A stretch of DNA of 64,000 nt, taken from assembly GCF_002953715.1 (NCBI RefSeq), contig NZ_CP025012.1:868001-932000 (forward strand). Direction: 5' to 3'. The position numbers and the translations under genes were made by a program. The notes beneath the pieces were generated by a model. The model worked only from the letters and a program-made list of their open reading frames with translations, was not told the origin of the DNA and searched no databases. This DNA is from Rhizobium leguminosarum. Lineage in GTDB: Bacteria; Pseudomonadota; Alphaproteobacteria; Rhizobiales; Rhizobiaceae. Position 1 is the first letter of the stretch, and each line of letters opens with the position of its first letter. Positions 53,153-61,629 of the stretch are shown one piece after another.

Positions 53153-53881
53153 ATGCAGAATGACGTTGTTTCCCGCGAAGAGTGTCTCGAGGCCCGCCGT
53201 GCCCTGCTGGCAAAGGAGAAGGAGGCGACGCGGCTGCGCGACAGCGTCAACGCCGCCCGTCTGGCGCTGCCCTGGGTAAAGGTCGACAAGGATTATCTCT
53301 TCGAATCGCCCGAGGGCAGGAAGTCGCTCGCCGATCTCTTCGACGGCCGCAGCCAGCTTCTGATCTATCATTTCATGCTCGGCCCGGATTGGGATGCCGG
53401 CTGCACCGGCTGCTCCTTCCTGTCGGATCATGTGGATGGCGCCCTGCCGCATCTGAACCATCACGACGTCACCTGGGTCGCCGTTTCGCGCGCGCCGCTT
53501 GACAAGATCGCCGCCTATAAACAGCGCATGGGCTGGAAATTTCCCTGGGTCTCCTCCTTCGGCAGCGATTTTAATTTCGATTATCACGTTTCTTTCAGTC
53601 CGGAGGATCTTGCCAAAGACAAGGTCTTCTACAATTTCACGCCTATGCAGCCGGCTGATGCCAATGACGAACTGCCGGGCCTCAGCGCTTTCTACCGCAA
53701 CGACAAGGGCGAGATCTTCCATACCTATTCGAGTTATGCCCGCGGGCCGGAAGAACTGATCGGCACCCTGATGATCCTCGACCGCGCGCCGAAGGGCCGT
53801 AACGAGGACAGCACGATGAATTTCGTGCGCCGCCACGACGAATACCAGGAGGCCCCGAAGGCGCCATCCTGCTGTCACTGA
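53153..53881 (+). CDS. DUF899 thioredoxin-like protein
   Basis: 242 residues. REECLEARRALLAKEKEATRLRD, LPWVKVDKDYLFE, LLIYHFMLGPDWDAGCTGCSFLSDHVDGALPHL and FYNFTPMQ are the DUF899 signature, with the C-x-x-C (CTGC) in a thioredoxin-like fold. The exact reaction is unknown. First of three genes on the plus strand (DUF899, DUF1579, VOC) that look co-expressed under the MarR regulator at 52618. The C-terminal S-C-C-H is a possible metal contact. Confidence 0.9.
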   Translation: MQNDVVSREECLEARRALLAKEKEATRLRDSVNAARLALPWVKVDKDYLFESPEGRKSLADLFDGRSQLLIYHFMLGPDWDAGCTGCSFLSDHVDGALPHLNHHDVTWVAVSRAPLDKIAAYKQRMGWKFPWVSSFGSDFNFDYHVSFSPEDLAKDKVFYNFTPMQPADANDELPGLSAFYRNDKGEIFHTYSSYARGPEELIGTLMILDRAPKGRNEDSTMNFVRRHDEYQEAPKAPSCCH

Positions 53882-53911
53882 CATAGGGCACCATCACTCA
53901 AGGGAGAAGAG

Positions 53912-54379
53912 ATGATGAAGACCGCTGAAGTGCTGAAGGAACATTCCTTCCTGGAAAGATTGATCGGCGACTGGACCGTCACCGCACCCGACATGAGTGG
54001 CGGCGAGCCCTGGACCGAGACCGTCCGCTCGCTGCACGGCATCTGGTTCGTCGCCGAAGGGACCGGCCGCATGCCTGATGGTAAGGAGGCCACCAGCATC
54101 CTGACGCTCGGCTACAACGCCGCAAAGGGCAAGTATGTCGGCAGCTGGATCGGCAGCATGATGGACTATATGTGGGTCTATGAGGGCGAGCTCGACGCGT
54201 CAGGCAATGTGCTGGACCTTTATACGACAGGGCCTGCCTTCGACGGCGAGGGCCTTGCCGATTACCGCGAGCAGATCATCTTCGTCGATGCCGATCACCG
54301 CACCTTCGTCTCCAGCGCCAAGCAGCCGGATGGCTCCTGGAAGCAGTTCATGGAAGCGCATTACACCCGCAGGATCTGA
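53912..54379 (+). CDS. DUF1579 family protein
   Basis: 155 residues, GGGAGAAGAG before the ATG. HSFLERLIGDWTVTAPDMSGGEPW, the W-x-x-x-E-x-T-G pattern and YVGSWIGSMMDYMWVYEG match DUF1579, a small lipocalin-like beta-barrel. Ligand unknown. It lies 30 bases after the DUF899 gene and 75 before the VOC gene in the same direction. Confidence 0.85.
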   Translation: MMKTAEVLKEHSFLERLIGDWTVTAPDMSGGEPWTETVRSLHGIWFVAEGTGRMPDGKEATSILTLGYNAAKGKYVGSWIGSMMDYMWVYEGELDASGNVLDLYTTGPAFDGEGLADYREQIIFVDADHRTFVSSAKQPDGSWKQFMEAHYTRRI

Positions 54380-54454
54380 CAATCACGGCGCTCACCCTCG
54401 AAAGAGAGGCCTTGCAAAGAGGCCTCCGAAGAGGAGCGTCGAAAAAGGGAGAGC

Positions 54455-55237
54455 ATGATGTCTGAGACGCATGGAAAGTTCATCTGGTGCGAGTTGATGA
54501 CCCCCGACACATCGGCTGCGGCGAAATTCTATAGCTCCGTCGTCGGCTGGACCACCTCCGAAATGAAAATGGAGGGCATGCCCACCTATACGATCTTCGA
54601 GGCGAACGGCATCGGCGTCGCCGGCCTGATGGAATTTCCGGCCGAACTCGAAGGCAAGGGCATTCCGCCGAACTGGACGGGTTATGTCGATGTCGATGAC
54701 GTCGACCAGTCGGCCAAGGATTTCGCCGCCAATGGTGGTTCGGTCCGCCGTCCGCCGGAAGACATATCGACCATCGGCCGCTTCGCCGTCGTCGCCGATC
54801 CGCATGGCGCGGTGCTCTGCATCATGACGCCGGCGCCGATGGAGAAGCCCATGCCGGAACTGGCCTTCGACGCACCCGGCAATATTGGCTGGCGCGAACT
54901 CTATGCCGGCAATGGCGAACAGGCGCTGGCCTTTTATTCCAAGCTGTTCGGCTGGACGAAGGACAGTGAATTCGACATGGGCCCGATGGGCGTCTACTAT
55001 CTTTTCGCCCATAATGGCAGGCAGACCGGCGGCATGATGACCAAGCCGGAAAACATGCCGATGACTTTCTGGTGCTATTATTTCATCGTGCCGACCCTCG
55101 ACGCCGCGATCGAACGTGTCACCTCAGGCGGCGGCAAGGTGGTCCACGGCCCGATGGAAGTCCCCGGCGGCAGCTGGATCATCCAGGCCACCGACCCGCA
55201 AGGCGCCTTCTTCTGCCTGGTCGCACCGAAGCGGTAG
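54455..55237 (+). CDS. Two-domain VOC (glyoxalase-like) protein
   Basis: 260 residues with two vicinal-oxygen-chelate repeats: FIWCELMTPDTSAAAKFYSSVVGW ... FAVVADPHGAVLCIM, and NIGWRELYAGNGEQALAFYSKLFGW ... WIIQATDPQGAFFCLVAP. GGGAGAG precedes the ATG. Such tandem VOC proteins resemble CFP-30B/hydroxylase-type family members whose substrates are mostly unknown. Last of the MarR-controlled group. A palindromic repeat follows. Confidence 0.88.
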   Translation: MMSETHGKFIWCELMTPDTSAAAKFYSSVVGWTTSEMKMEGMPTYTIFEANGIGVAGLMEFPAELEGKGIPPNWTGYVDVDDVDQSAKDFAANGGSVRRPPEDISTIGRFAVVADPHGAVLCIMTPAPMEKPMPELAFDAPGNIGWRELYAGNGEQALAFYSKLFGWTKDSEFDMGPMGVYYLFAHNGRQTGGMMTKPENMPMTFWCYYFIVPTLDAAIERVTSGGGKVVHGPMEVPGGSWIIQATDPQGAFFCLVAPKR

Positions 55238-55261
55238 GTTTTGACGCGGCAAAGTGCGGCC

Positions 55262-55436
55262 GGCCCCTCATCCGGCTGCCGGCGCCAACCGGGGTCGAGC
55301 CACGGGTCTCGACCCGTCCTTCGGACCCCCGCTCGCGGGGCGAAGGGGATATGCCGCAACCTCTCCGTTCCCCACCCACCTCTCGCAGGGCACGTCCCCT
55401 CTCCCCGCGAGCGGGGAGAGGGTTAGGGTGAGGGGC
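55262..55436. repeat. Intergenic palindromic repeat
   Basis: Ends GCCCCTCATCC and GGGTGAGGGGC; internal GACCCGTCCTTCGGACCCCC and CTCCCCGCGAGCGGGGAGAG stems. Same family as 19166-19335. Followed by a 13-base duplication ACGCCAGATCCCC (55444-55469). Confidence 0.8.
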
Positions 55437-55478
55437 AGCGCCCCACGCCAGATCCCCACGCCAGATCCCCACCATCCA

Positions 55479-56999
55479 TCACCCTCCAACCGAAGCAAAG
55501 AACCCTTCCGGGCTTTCCACCTCCACCAGCCGCTTCTTCTCGATCAGCCAGAACCGGTTTCCCACCGCCCGCACGAAACTGCGGTCATGCGAGACCAGCA
55601 GGCAGCTCGCCTCGTGCGCCATCAACTCGCTCTCCAGCGCCTCCTGTCCCTCGATGTCGAGATGGTTGGTCGGCTCGTCGAGGAGGTAGAAGTTCGGCTC
55701 CGTCAATCTCAGCACCAGCATGCCGAGCCGCGCTTTCTGGCCGCCGGACAGCTGGCCGATCGGTTTTGCCTGCATGTCGATCGTCATGCCGGCGCCCGCC
55801 AGCAAGGCGCGGGCCCGCTGGTCGCCGACATCGAAGCGGCGGATGATCGTGCCGATCGGCGTGTCGGTGTCGGCAAGATCGGCAAGCGCCTGGTCGCCAT
55901 AGCCGAGCACGAGCGACGGCGTCGCCTTGATGCTGTCGCGCACCGTCTCCGGTCTTTCGATCGCCTGTTTCAACATCGACACCAGCCGTGACTTGCCGGC
56001 GCCGTTGAGGCCGAGGAGCACAATGCGGTCGCCCTGGCAGATGAACTGCCGGCCGGTCTTGAACAGCAGCGTTCCATCCGGCGTCGTCACCGCCGCATCC
56101 TCCACCGTCACCAGCACCTTGGCATGGGTACCGCGGTTGGCAAGCCGGATGGCGCCGGCCGAGCGCTCCAGATGCGCCGGTTTTGCCGCATCCTCCAGCT
56201 TATCCGCCCGCTGCTTGAGCTGCTTCGTCTTGACGACGAGCAGGTCGCTGCCGGAGTTGATGCCGATATTGTTGAGCTTCGCAGCCTGCTTGCGCAATTG
56301 CTCCGCCACCTTCATGTCGCGCTCGTAGCGCCGGGCTTCGGAAGCGTCGGCCTCATCGAGGGCGGCGCGTGCCCTGGTATAGGGCAGGGCGAAGACCGGC
56401 GATTGCTCCGGCCGCAGAAACAGCGTCCGGTTGGTCGTCGCATCGAGGAAGGCGCGGTCGTGGCTGGACAGGATAACCGGCACGTCGCGCGGCAGCGCGT
56501 TCAGCCAGCCCTCCAGCTGCGCGATCTTTTCGAGGTCGAGATGGTTGGTCGGCTCGTCGAGCAGAAGCACATCGGGCTCGCTGACCCAGGTGCGGGCAAG
56601 CATGGCAAGCCGCTGCCATCCGCCGCTCAACTGCTTCAGCGGCCGGCCGCGCATGACCTCCGGCACGTCGAGCGATTCCAGCACCACGTCGACGCGCCAG
56701 CTTTCGCTTTCGGCCTGATCGGCCGGCAGCGCCTGCAGCACCGCATCGTAGAACGGCGTGTCGAAAAGGGCAGGTGGCACATTCTGCGCGACATGGCCGA
56801 CGGTCAGTCCGCGCGCCTTGGTGATCTCGCCCTCGCTCGGCTCCAGCGCGCCGGTGATGCAGGCAAGCAGCGTCGATTTCCCCCGCCCGTTGGCGGCGAC
56901 GAGGCCGATGCGATCACCGGCATTGACGACGAGATTGAGCTTGGAAAACAAAGGATTGCCCAGCGTCACGCCGAGATTGCGGATATTGATGAGTGTCAT
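55479..56999 (-). CDS. ABC-F ATPase, candidate ribosome-protection protein
   Basis: 506 residues from the ATG at 56999. Two ABC domains without membrane segments: Walker A AANGRGKS (about 35-42), signature LSGGWQRL, Walker B LLLDEPTNHLDLEK; then a ~80-residue linker rich in Arg and Lys, second Walker A LNGAGKS, LSGGQKARL, YLLDEPTNHLDIEG. ABC-F proteins act on the ribosome, and several remove antibiotics from it. A 23-codon leader with +X+ motif and exclusive RNA stems precedes it, which suggests drug-induced expression. The ribosome binding site AGAGAACG is weak, as expected for a gated gene. Confidence 0.93.
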   Translation of the reverse strand: MTLINIRNLGVTLGNPLFSKLNLVVNAGDRIGLVAANGRGKSTLLACITGALEPSEGEITKARGLTVGHVAQNVPPALFDTPFYDAVLQALPADQAESESWRVDVVLESLDVPEVMRGRPLKQLSGGWQRLAMLARTWVSEPDVLLLDEPTNHLDLEKIAQLEGWLNALPRDVPVILSSHDRAFLDATTNRTLFLRPEQSPVFALPYTRARAALDEADASEARRYERDMKVAEQLRKQAAKLNNIGINSGSDLLVVKTKQLKQRADKLEDAAKPAHLERSAGAIRLANRGTHAKVLVTVEDAAVTTPDGTLLFKTGRQFICQGDRIVLLGLNGAGKSRLVSMLKQAIERPETVRDSIKATPSLVLGYGDQALADLADTDTPIGTIIRRFDVGDQRARALLAGAGMTIDMQAKPIGQLSGGQKARLGMLVLRLTEPNFYLLDEPTNHLDIEGQEALESELMAHEASCLLVSHDRSFVRAVGNRFWLIEKKRLVEVESPEGFFASVGG

Positions 57000-57008
57000 G
57001 ATCGTTCT

Positions 57009-57194
57009 CTGGTCTTGACCGGGTGGTCGGCACGATCCGGGGCGTTCAGCCATCACGGGATTGCGCGGTTCGAGCCCGGGAAATGAGAGGAATGCGCGCT
57101 GTCAGCTGCGGCGTCGCATTGGCCACGAAGGGCAGACCAGGAAGAGATGTCGAGAAACGGTCTCTGGTCAGCCCTGCAAACGCATTTGCAGGGC
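57009..57194 (-). promoter_or_regulatory. Attenuator-like RNA switch before ABC-F gene
   Basis: Four segments of the minus-strand RNA. 1 (57194-57185) GCCCUGCAAA pairs perfectly with 2 (57180-57171) UUUGCAGGGC. The extended 2 (57175-57164) AGGGCUGACCAG pairs with 3 (57140-57129) CUGGUCUGCCCU with one mismatch in 12. The CUGGUCU of 3 pairs with AGACCAG (from 57014) beside the ABC-F ribosome binding site (segment 4). Pairings 1:2 with 3:4 and 2:3 exclude each other, as in ermC. Confidence 0.65.
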
Positions 57195-57239
57195 GTTGAC
57201 GGGACCACGCTGGCGATTAAACCGAAAATAATATTGCAT
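57168..57239 (-). CDS. Leader peptide, 23 aa, before ABC-F gene
   Basis: Begins MQYYFRFNRQRGPVNALQM and ends RLQG. The ATG is preceded by AAGGAGG with an 8-base gap, the strongest ribosome binding site in the neighbourhood. Arg9-Gln10-Arg11 is a +X+ motif at the distance from the N-terminus at which macrolides stall ribosomes on ErmDL-type leaders. The last eight codons overlap a perfect 10-bp hairpin. It lies 168 bases before the ABC-F gene on the same strand. Function is inferred from this arrangement. Confidence 0.7.
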   Translation of the reverse strand: MQYYFRFNRQRGPVNALQMRLQG

Positions 57240-57379
57240 TGCGTGATCCTCCTTTCTCAAAAGCTTGCGCGATCCAAATAACATTGCCCGCAAAAAGAGG
57301 CAAGGGAGCCGGACGTGCGCCGATTTCCAGCCACAAACCGTGCATAGAGGATTCGGGGCCGACCGGGAGAACAAGACGC

Positions 57380-57877
57380 ATGCTCATTGCCCATTTGCCG
57401 GCAGGCTACATTCTGGCGAGCGCCGCGCGGCAGCGATCCGCTGCGCCCCGCATCATGACTGCGGCATTGGTCGGTAGCGTGCTTCCGGATTTCGACATGG
57501 TCTATTTTTTTCTGACCGGCGGCAAGGTCCATCATCACGACTATGTCTCCCACTGGCCGCTGTTCTGGCTTGCTCTCGCCGTCGTGGCTCTGCCGGCCGT
57601 CGGACGGCCGGCGCCGCGCTGGTTTCCCGCGGCCGCCGTCTTTTTCGCGGCCGTCATGCTCCACATGATCATGGATACGGTCGCAGCGCCGATGCTCTGG
57701 CTGGCACCATTTGATTGGTCCAAATTGGAGCTGACGACGGTGCCGGCGACCTACAGCAACTGGGTGGTCAGTTTCCTGCTGCACTGGACCTTCGGTCTGG
57801 AACTCCTGATCTGCGCGACGGCGTTGATCGTTGCCGTTCGCCGCAACCGTCGCGTTCAAAGCGCAGAACGAGCGTGA
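57380..57877 (+). CDS. YdjM-like membrane-bound metal-dependent hydrolase
   Basis: 165 residues from the ATG at 57380. MLIAHLPAGYIL, GSVLPDFDMVYFFL, HHHDYVSHWPLFWL and MLHMIMDTVAAPMLWL contain the His and Asp residues of the YdjM/DUF457 family, with four hydrophobic segments. The function of such proteins is not firmly known. Divergent from the ABC-F leader, so the 57240-57379 region holds both promoters. Convergent with the second ABC-F gene, 7 bases apart. Confidence 0.8.
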   Translation: MLIAHLPAGYILASAARQRSAAPRIMTAALVGSVLPDFDMVYFFLTGGKVHHHDYVSHWPLFWLALAVVALPAVGRPAPRWFPAAAVFFAAVMLHMIMDTVAAPMLWLAPFDWSKLELTTVPATYSNWVVSFLLHWTFGLELLICATALIVAVRRNRRVQSAERA

Positions 57878-57884
57878 CGCGGAA

Positions 57885-59480
57885 TTATCCGGCCGAGTCG
57901 CCAGCAGCCAGCTCCAGCCGCCGCGTTATGCCGATACTCCTAAGGAAGGTCTCGTCGTGGCTGACGACGATGAGCGCGCCGTCGTAAGCGCGCAGTCCGG
58001 CCTCGACCGCGGCGATCGAGTCGATGTCGAGATGGTTGGTCGGCTCGTCGAGGATCAACAGCGGCGGCGGTGCCGAGCCGAGCACGCAGGCAAGGCCCGC
58101 CCGCAGCAATTGCCCGCCGCTCAGCGTCGATACGGTCTGCAGCGCAGCATCGGCCCTGAACATGAAGCGGGCAAGGGCCGCCCGGCAGGTATTTTCATCG
58201 GAAAGCGGATTGATCCGGCGGAAATTGTCGCGGATCGAGGCCGACGGATCGAGCAGGCTGACCTTCTGATCGAGCATCGAGAAGGCAGTCATGACGCTGA
58301 CCGTGCCGACCCAGGGTTTCAACTCGCCGGTGACGAGCGCCAGCAAGGTGGTCTTGCCCGAGCCGTTGCGGCCGGTGACGGCGATGCGCTCCGGTCCCGC
58401 CACATCGAAGGAGAGATCGCGGATGACGGGATCACCCGGCTGGTAGCCTGATGTCACGCCATCCATCCTCAGCACGATCTTGCTGGCGGGCAGCGCGGTC
58501 GGCGACAAGGTTACCGACAAGGGCTGGAGGATCTCGATCTTCTCGCGCGCTGCCCTTGCCTCTTCCAGGGCCTGGGCGCGCCGGCGTTCAGCGAGACGGG
58601 CATTGTCGCCACCCGTCGTTTCGCTCCGCTCCTTCATGCCGCCGAGCATGATGCGCGGTATGCCGCCCTTGGCGGCCATCTTCCGCCCGGTGCTGTCCCT
58701 CTGCGCCTGACGCTCCACCGTCGCCTGCGCCTTTCTCGCAACCTCGGCCATGCGTTTTTCGGCTTCAGTGAGATCATGCTGTGCCGTCGCGAGCTCGAGC
58801 GCCTTGCGTTCGCGATAATGGCTCCAGTTGCCGCCGTAGCGCGTGGCAGCGAGCGAGGTCAGTTCGACGATCGCGTCGACACTTTCGAGCAGTTCCCGGT
58901 CATGGCTGACGATGATGGCGCCGGCCCGCCAACCTGACATCAGCGCCATCACCGCCTCGCGGCCTTCGCGATCGAGATTGTTGGTCGGTTCGTCGAGCAG
59001 CAGGAAATCCGGTTCGGTAAAGATCAGCGCCGCCAGCCCGGCCCGTGTGCGCTGCCCGCCGGAGAGTGCCGCAAGCGGCGTCTCCGGTGACGCGTCGAGC
59101 CCGGTCCGAGTGAGCGCTGCGGCAATGCGCGCCTCCAGCATCCAGTCCGCCGATGCAAGCTCGTCGGCCGTTGCCCCGCCGGCTTCGGCGCGGCGAAGAA
59201 TAGCGAGCGCATCGGTCACGCCGAAGAGACCGGCAATCGTTTCGTCAGATGCTATCTGAACGCTCTGCCGCAGCACGCCGAGGCTGCCGCTGACGGATAC
59301 GGTGCCCGAATGAGGATGGAGCTCACCTGAGGCAAGCTTCAGCAGCGTCGTCTTGCCGACGCCGTTGCGCCCGACGAGACCGGTCCGTTCCGCCCCGAAG
59401 CTCAGGTCGAGATTGGAAAAAAGCGGCCGCCCGTCAGGCGCGGACCACGAAACTTGGGAGAGGGTGATGGATGCAGGCAT
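57885..59480 (-). CDS. ABC-F ATPase, second
   Basis: 531 residues from the ATG at 59480 (MPASITLSQVSWSAPDG). Two ABC domains: GLVGRNGVGKTTLLKL, LSGGQRTRAGLAAL, LLLDEPTNNLDREG; a long basic and Glu-rich linker (ERKALELATAQHDLTEAEKR...KMAAKGGIPRIMLGGMKER), then VTGRNGSGKTTLLALV, LSGGQLLRAGLACV and LLILDEPTNHLDIDS. It is not a close copy of the other ABC-F gene. The linker length points to a ribosome-bound factor. A 38-codon frame overlaps its start; see findings. Confidence 0.93.
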   Translation of the reverse strand: MPASITLSQVSWSAPDGRPLFSNLDLSFGAERTGLVGRNGVGKTTLLKLASGELHPHSGTVSVSGSLGVLRQSVQIASDETIAGLFGVTDALAILRRAEAGGATADELASADWMLEARIAAALTRTGLDASPETPLAALSGGQRTRAGLAALIFTEPDFLLLDEPTNNLDREGREAVMALMSGWRAGAIIVSHDRELLESVDAIVELTSLAATRYGGNWSHYRERKALELATAQHDLTEAEKRMAEVARKAQATVERQAQRDSTGRKMAAKGGIPRIMLGGMKERSETTGGDNARLAERRRAQALEEARAAREKIEILQPLSVTLSPTALPASKIVLRMDGVTSGYQPGDPVIRDLSFDVAGPERIAVTGRNGSGKTTLLALVTGELKPWVGTVSVMTAFSMLDQKVSLLDPSASIRDNFRRINPLSDENTCRAALARFMFRADAALQTVSTLSGGQLLRAGLACVLGSAPPPLLILDEPTNHLDIDSIAAVEAGLRAYDGALIVVSHDETFLRSIGITRRLELAAGDSAG

Positions 59481-59648
59481 GGATATGGATTTCCCGGTTG
59501 GCAAGGCGAACTGGCGTTGCGATCGGGTTGAAATCCATTGCGGCACACATCCTGTTGAATTGGTCGATGGCAGATAATTTAGGGAATAAAGGCTGAAGGT
59601 TCAAGAAGGAGAACGATCTTGCATTCTTCGGGGAAGGCCGTGGGAAGT

Positions 59649-59823
59649 TGCCCCTCACCCTAACCGTCTCCCCGTAAACGGGGCGAGGGGACGTGCCCTA
59701 CGAGAGGTGAGCGAGGAAAGGAGAGGTTGCGGCTATTCCCCCTTCGCCCCGCGAGCGGGGGTCCGAAGGACGGGTCGAGACACGTGGCTCGACCCCGGTC
59801 GGTGCCGGCAGGCGGATGAGGGG
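59649..59823. repeat. Intergenic palindromic repeat
   Basis: Ends TGCCCCTCACCC and GGCGGATGAGGGGC; internal CTCCCCGTAAACGGGGCGAG stem and GACCCCGGTC-like inner part. Same family as 19166-19335. With the upstream stretch 59481-59648 it fills the gap before the HerA-like gene; no other gene is supported there. Confidence 0.8.
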
Positions 59824-59842
59824 CTTACGGCAGTCCGCAGGC

Positions 59843-61408
59843 TTACCGCTTCAAGCTCCCCAATATCCCACGCACCAGCGCCCGGCCGACTTGGGTCGCA
59901 ACCGTGCGCGCCACGCTTTTCATCGCCGCTTCCACCACCGTTTCGCGCTGATAGCCGGAAGTCCGGCCGCGCGATTGGCCGCGGCCCTGATTGTCGTCGT
60001 CATTGCCGCCGCCGAAGCCCGGCAGGTTCCAGCCGGAGGTCGTGTTGCCCTGTTGCTGGGGTGCTTCTTCCTGGGCCCGCTTGGCGGCCTCGGCATCGGC
60101 CGCCTTCTTCGCCCGTGCGGCCAGCAGTTCGAAGGCGGATTCGCGGTCGATATCCTCGTCATAGATGCCGAGAACCGGGCTCCTATCCATGATCTGCCGG
60201 CGCTCGTCATCCGTCACCGGGCCGACGCGGCCGGATGGCGGGCGGATCAGCGTGCGCTCGACGATCGAAGGTGCGCCCTTGGCCTCCAGCGTTGAGACCA
60301 ATGCCTCGCCGGTGCCGAGATTGGTGATGACCGTGGCGCAATCGAAGGCCGGATTCGCACGGAATGTATCGGCCGCCGTCCTCACCGCCTTCTGTTCGCG
60401 CGGCGAATAGGCGCGAAGCGCATGCTGTGCCCGGTTGCCGAGCTGGGCGAGCACCGTTTCCGGCACGTCGAGCGGGTTCTGCGTCACGAAATAAACACCG
60501 ACACCCTTGGAACGAATCAACCGCACCACCTGCTCGACGCGTTCGGTCAGCACCTTCGGTGCGTCGTTGAAGAGCAGGTGCGCCTCGTCAAAGAAGAAGA
60601 CGAGCTTCGGCTTGTCGGGGTCGCCCACCTCGGGCAATTCCTCGAAGAGCTCGGAGAGCAGCCAGAGCAGGAAAGTGGCGTAAAGCCGCGGGTTCATCAT
60701 CAGCTTGTCGGCGGCAAGCACCGAGATCTGGCCGTAGCCGTTGTTGCTGGTGCGCATGATGTCGGAAATCTTCAACGCCGGTTCGCCGAAGAAGTGCTCC
60801 GCACCCTGCTGTTCGAGAACGAGCAGCGCCCGCTGGATCGAGCCGACCGAGGCCTTGGAGATCAGGCCGTACTGGTTGGAAAGTTGGCTGGCGTTCTCGC
60901 CCATATAGTTGAGCAGCGAGCTGAAATCCTTGAGGTCGAGCAGCGGCAGCCCGCCCTGGTCGGCGATCTTGAAGGCAATGTTGATGACGCCTTCCTGCGG
61001 TTCGGAGGCATCCATCAGGCGGGCGAGCAGCAGCGGTCCCATCTCGGCGATGGTGGTGCGCACCCGGTGGCCCTTCTCGCCGAACAGATCCCAGAAGATC
61101 ACCGGAAACTGGTCGAATTCGTAGTCGGTGAAGCCGATCTGTTCGGCGCGCTTCGTCAGGAAATCCTTAGGCTCGCCCTTGGCGGCGATGCCGGAAAGGT
61201 CGCCCTTGATATCGGCCGCAAACACCGGAACGCCGGCCCGGGAGAAGCCTTCGGCCAGCACCTGCAGCGTTACCGTTTTGCCGGTGCCGGTAGCGCCGGT
61301 GACGAGGCCGTGGCGATTGCCGAATTTCAGGTCGAGATATTCCGGCTTGTTGATACTGTCATCGGGATTGCGGCTCGCGCCGATGAAAATCTTGCCTTCC
61401 TCGATCAT
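59843..61408 (-). CDS. HerA-like ATPase (DUF853)
   Basis: 521 residues; the start at 61408 has GGGAG nine bases upstream. IFIGASRNPDDS, Walker A GATGTGKT (38-45), AADIKGDLSGIA, the Walker B KLVFFFDEAHLLF and YFVTQNPLDVPETVLAQLGNRAQHALRAYSP are typical for the HerA/DUF853 family of FtsK-like ATPases. After residue ~420 comes a low-complexity Gly/Gln/Asn/Arg-rich stretch (SGWNLPGFGGGNDDDNQ) and a basic end. No NurA nuclease is adjacent, so the usual HerA-NurA end-resection pair is not formed here. Role unknown. Confidence 0.9.
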   Translation of the reverse strand: MIEEGKIFIGASRNPDDSINKPEYLDLKFGNRHGLVTGATGTGKTVTLQVLAEGFSRAGVPVFAADIKGDLSGIAAKGEPKDFLTKRAEQIGFTDYEFDQFPVIFWDLFGEKGHRVRTTIAEMGPLLLARLMDASEPQEGVINIAFKIADQGGLPLLDLKDFSSLLNYMGENASQLSNQYGLISKASVGSIQRALLVLEQQGAEHFFGEPALKISDIMRTSNNGYGQISVLAADKLMMNPRLYATFLLWLLSELFEELPEVGDPDKPKLVFFFDEAHLLFNDAPKVLTERVEQVVRLIRSKGVGVYFVTQNPLDVPETVLAQLGNRAQHALRAYSPREQKAVRTAADTFRANPAFDCATVITNLGTGEALVSTLEAKGAPSIVERTLIRPPSGRVGPVTDDERRQIMDRSPVLGIYDEDIDRESAFELLAARAKKAADAEAAKRAQEEAPQQQGNTTSGWNLPGFGGGNDDDNQGRGQSRGRTSGYQRETVVEAAMKSVARTVATQVGRALVRGILGSLKR

Positions 61409-61596
61409 CCGGAATGCTCCCTTGGGGCTCTGCCGCCATTTATGAGAAGGCTTGCTTCCACAGCCTTCATCGAACCATCGTTTCCCTGTTATAAGCAGGC
61501 AAGCGCATGCGGACAACTGTTTGCATTAAAAGCAAAACCGGACAAAGTGCCGCCCGGGAAGGGCCGGCTTGAGTTGCTGTGGAATTTCGATTAACG

Positions 61597-61612
61597 TTGA
61601 CGTTAACGTCAA
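61597..61612. promoter_or_regulatory. Perfect 16-base palindrome before DUF2267 gene
   Basis: TTGACGTTAACGTCAA, 17 bases before the start codon and directly before the ribosome binding site AGGAGG. It resembles operators of alpha-proteobacterial MerR- or LacI-type regulators. Confidence 0.6.
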
Positions 61613-61629
61613 AAAACAGGAGGCTGACG

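Noticed and set aside
57061-57090. GGTTCGAGCCC, resembling a tRNA T-loop
   Set aside because: No acceptor stem, D-loop or anticodon arm can be folded around it.
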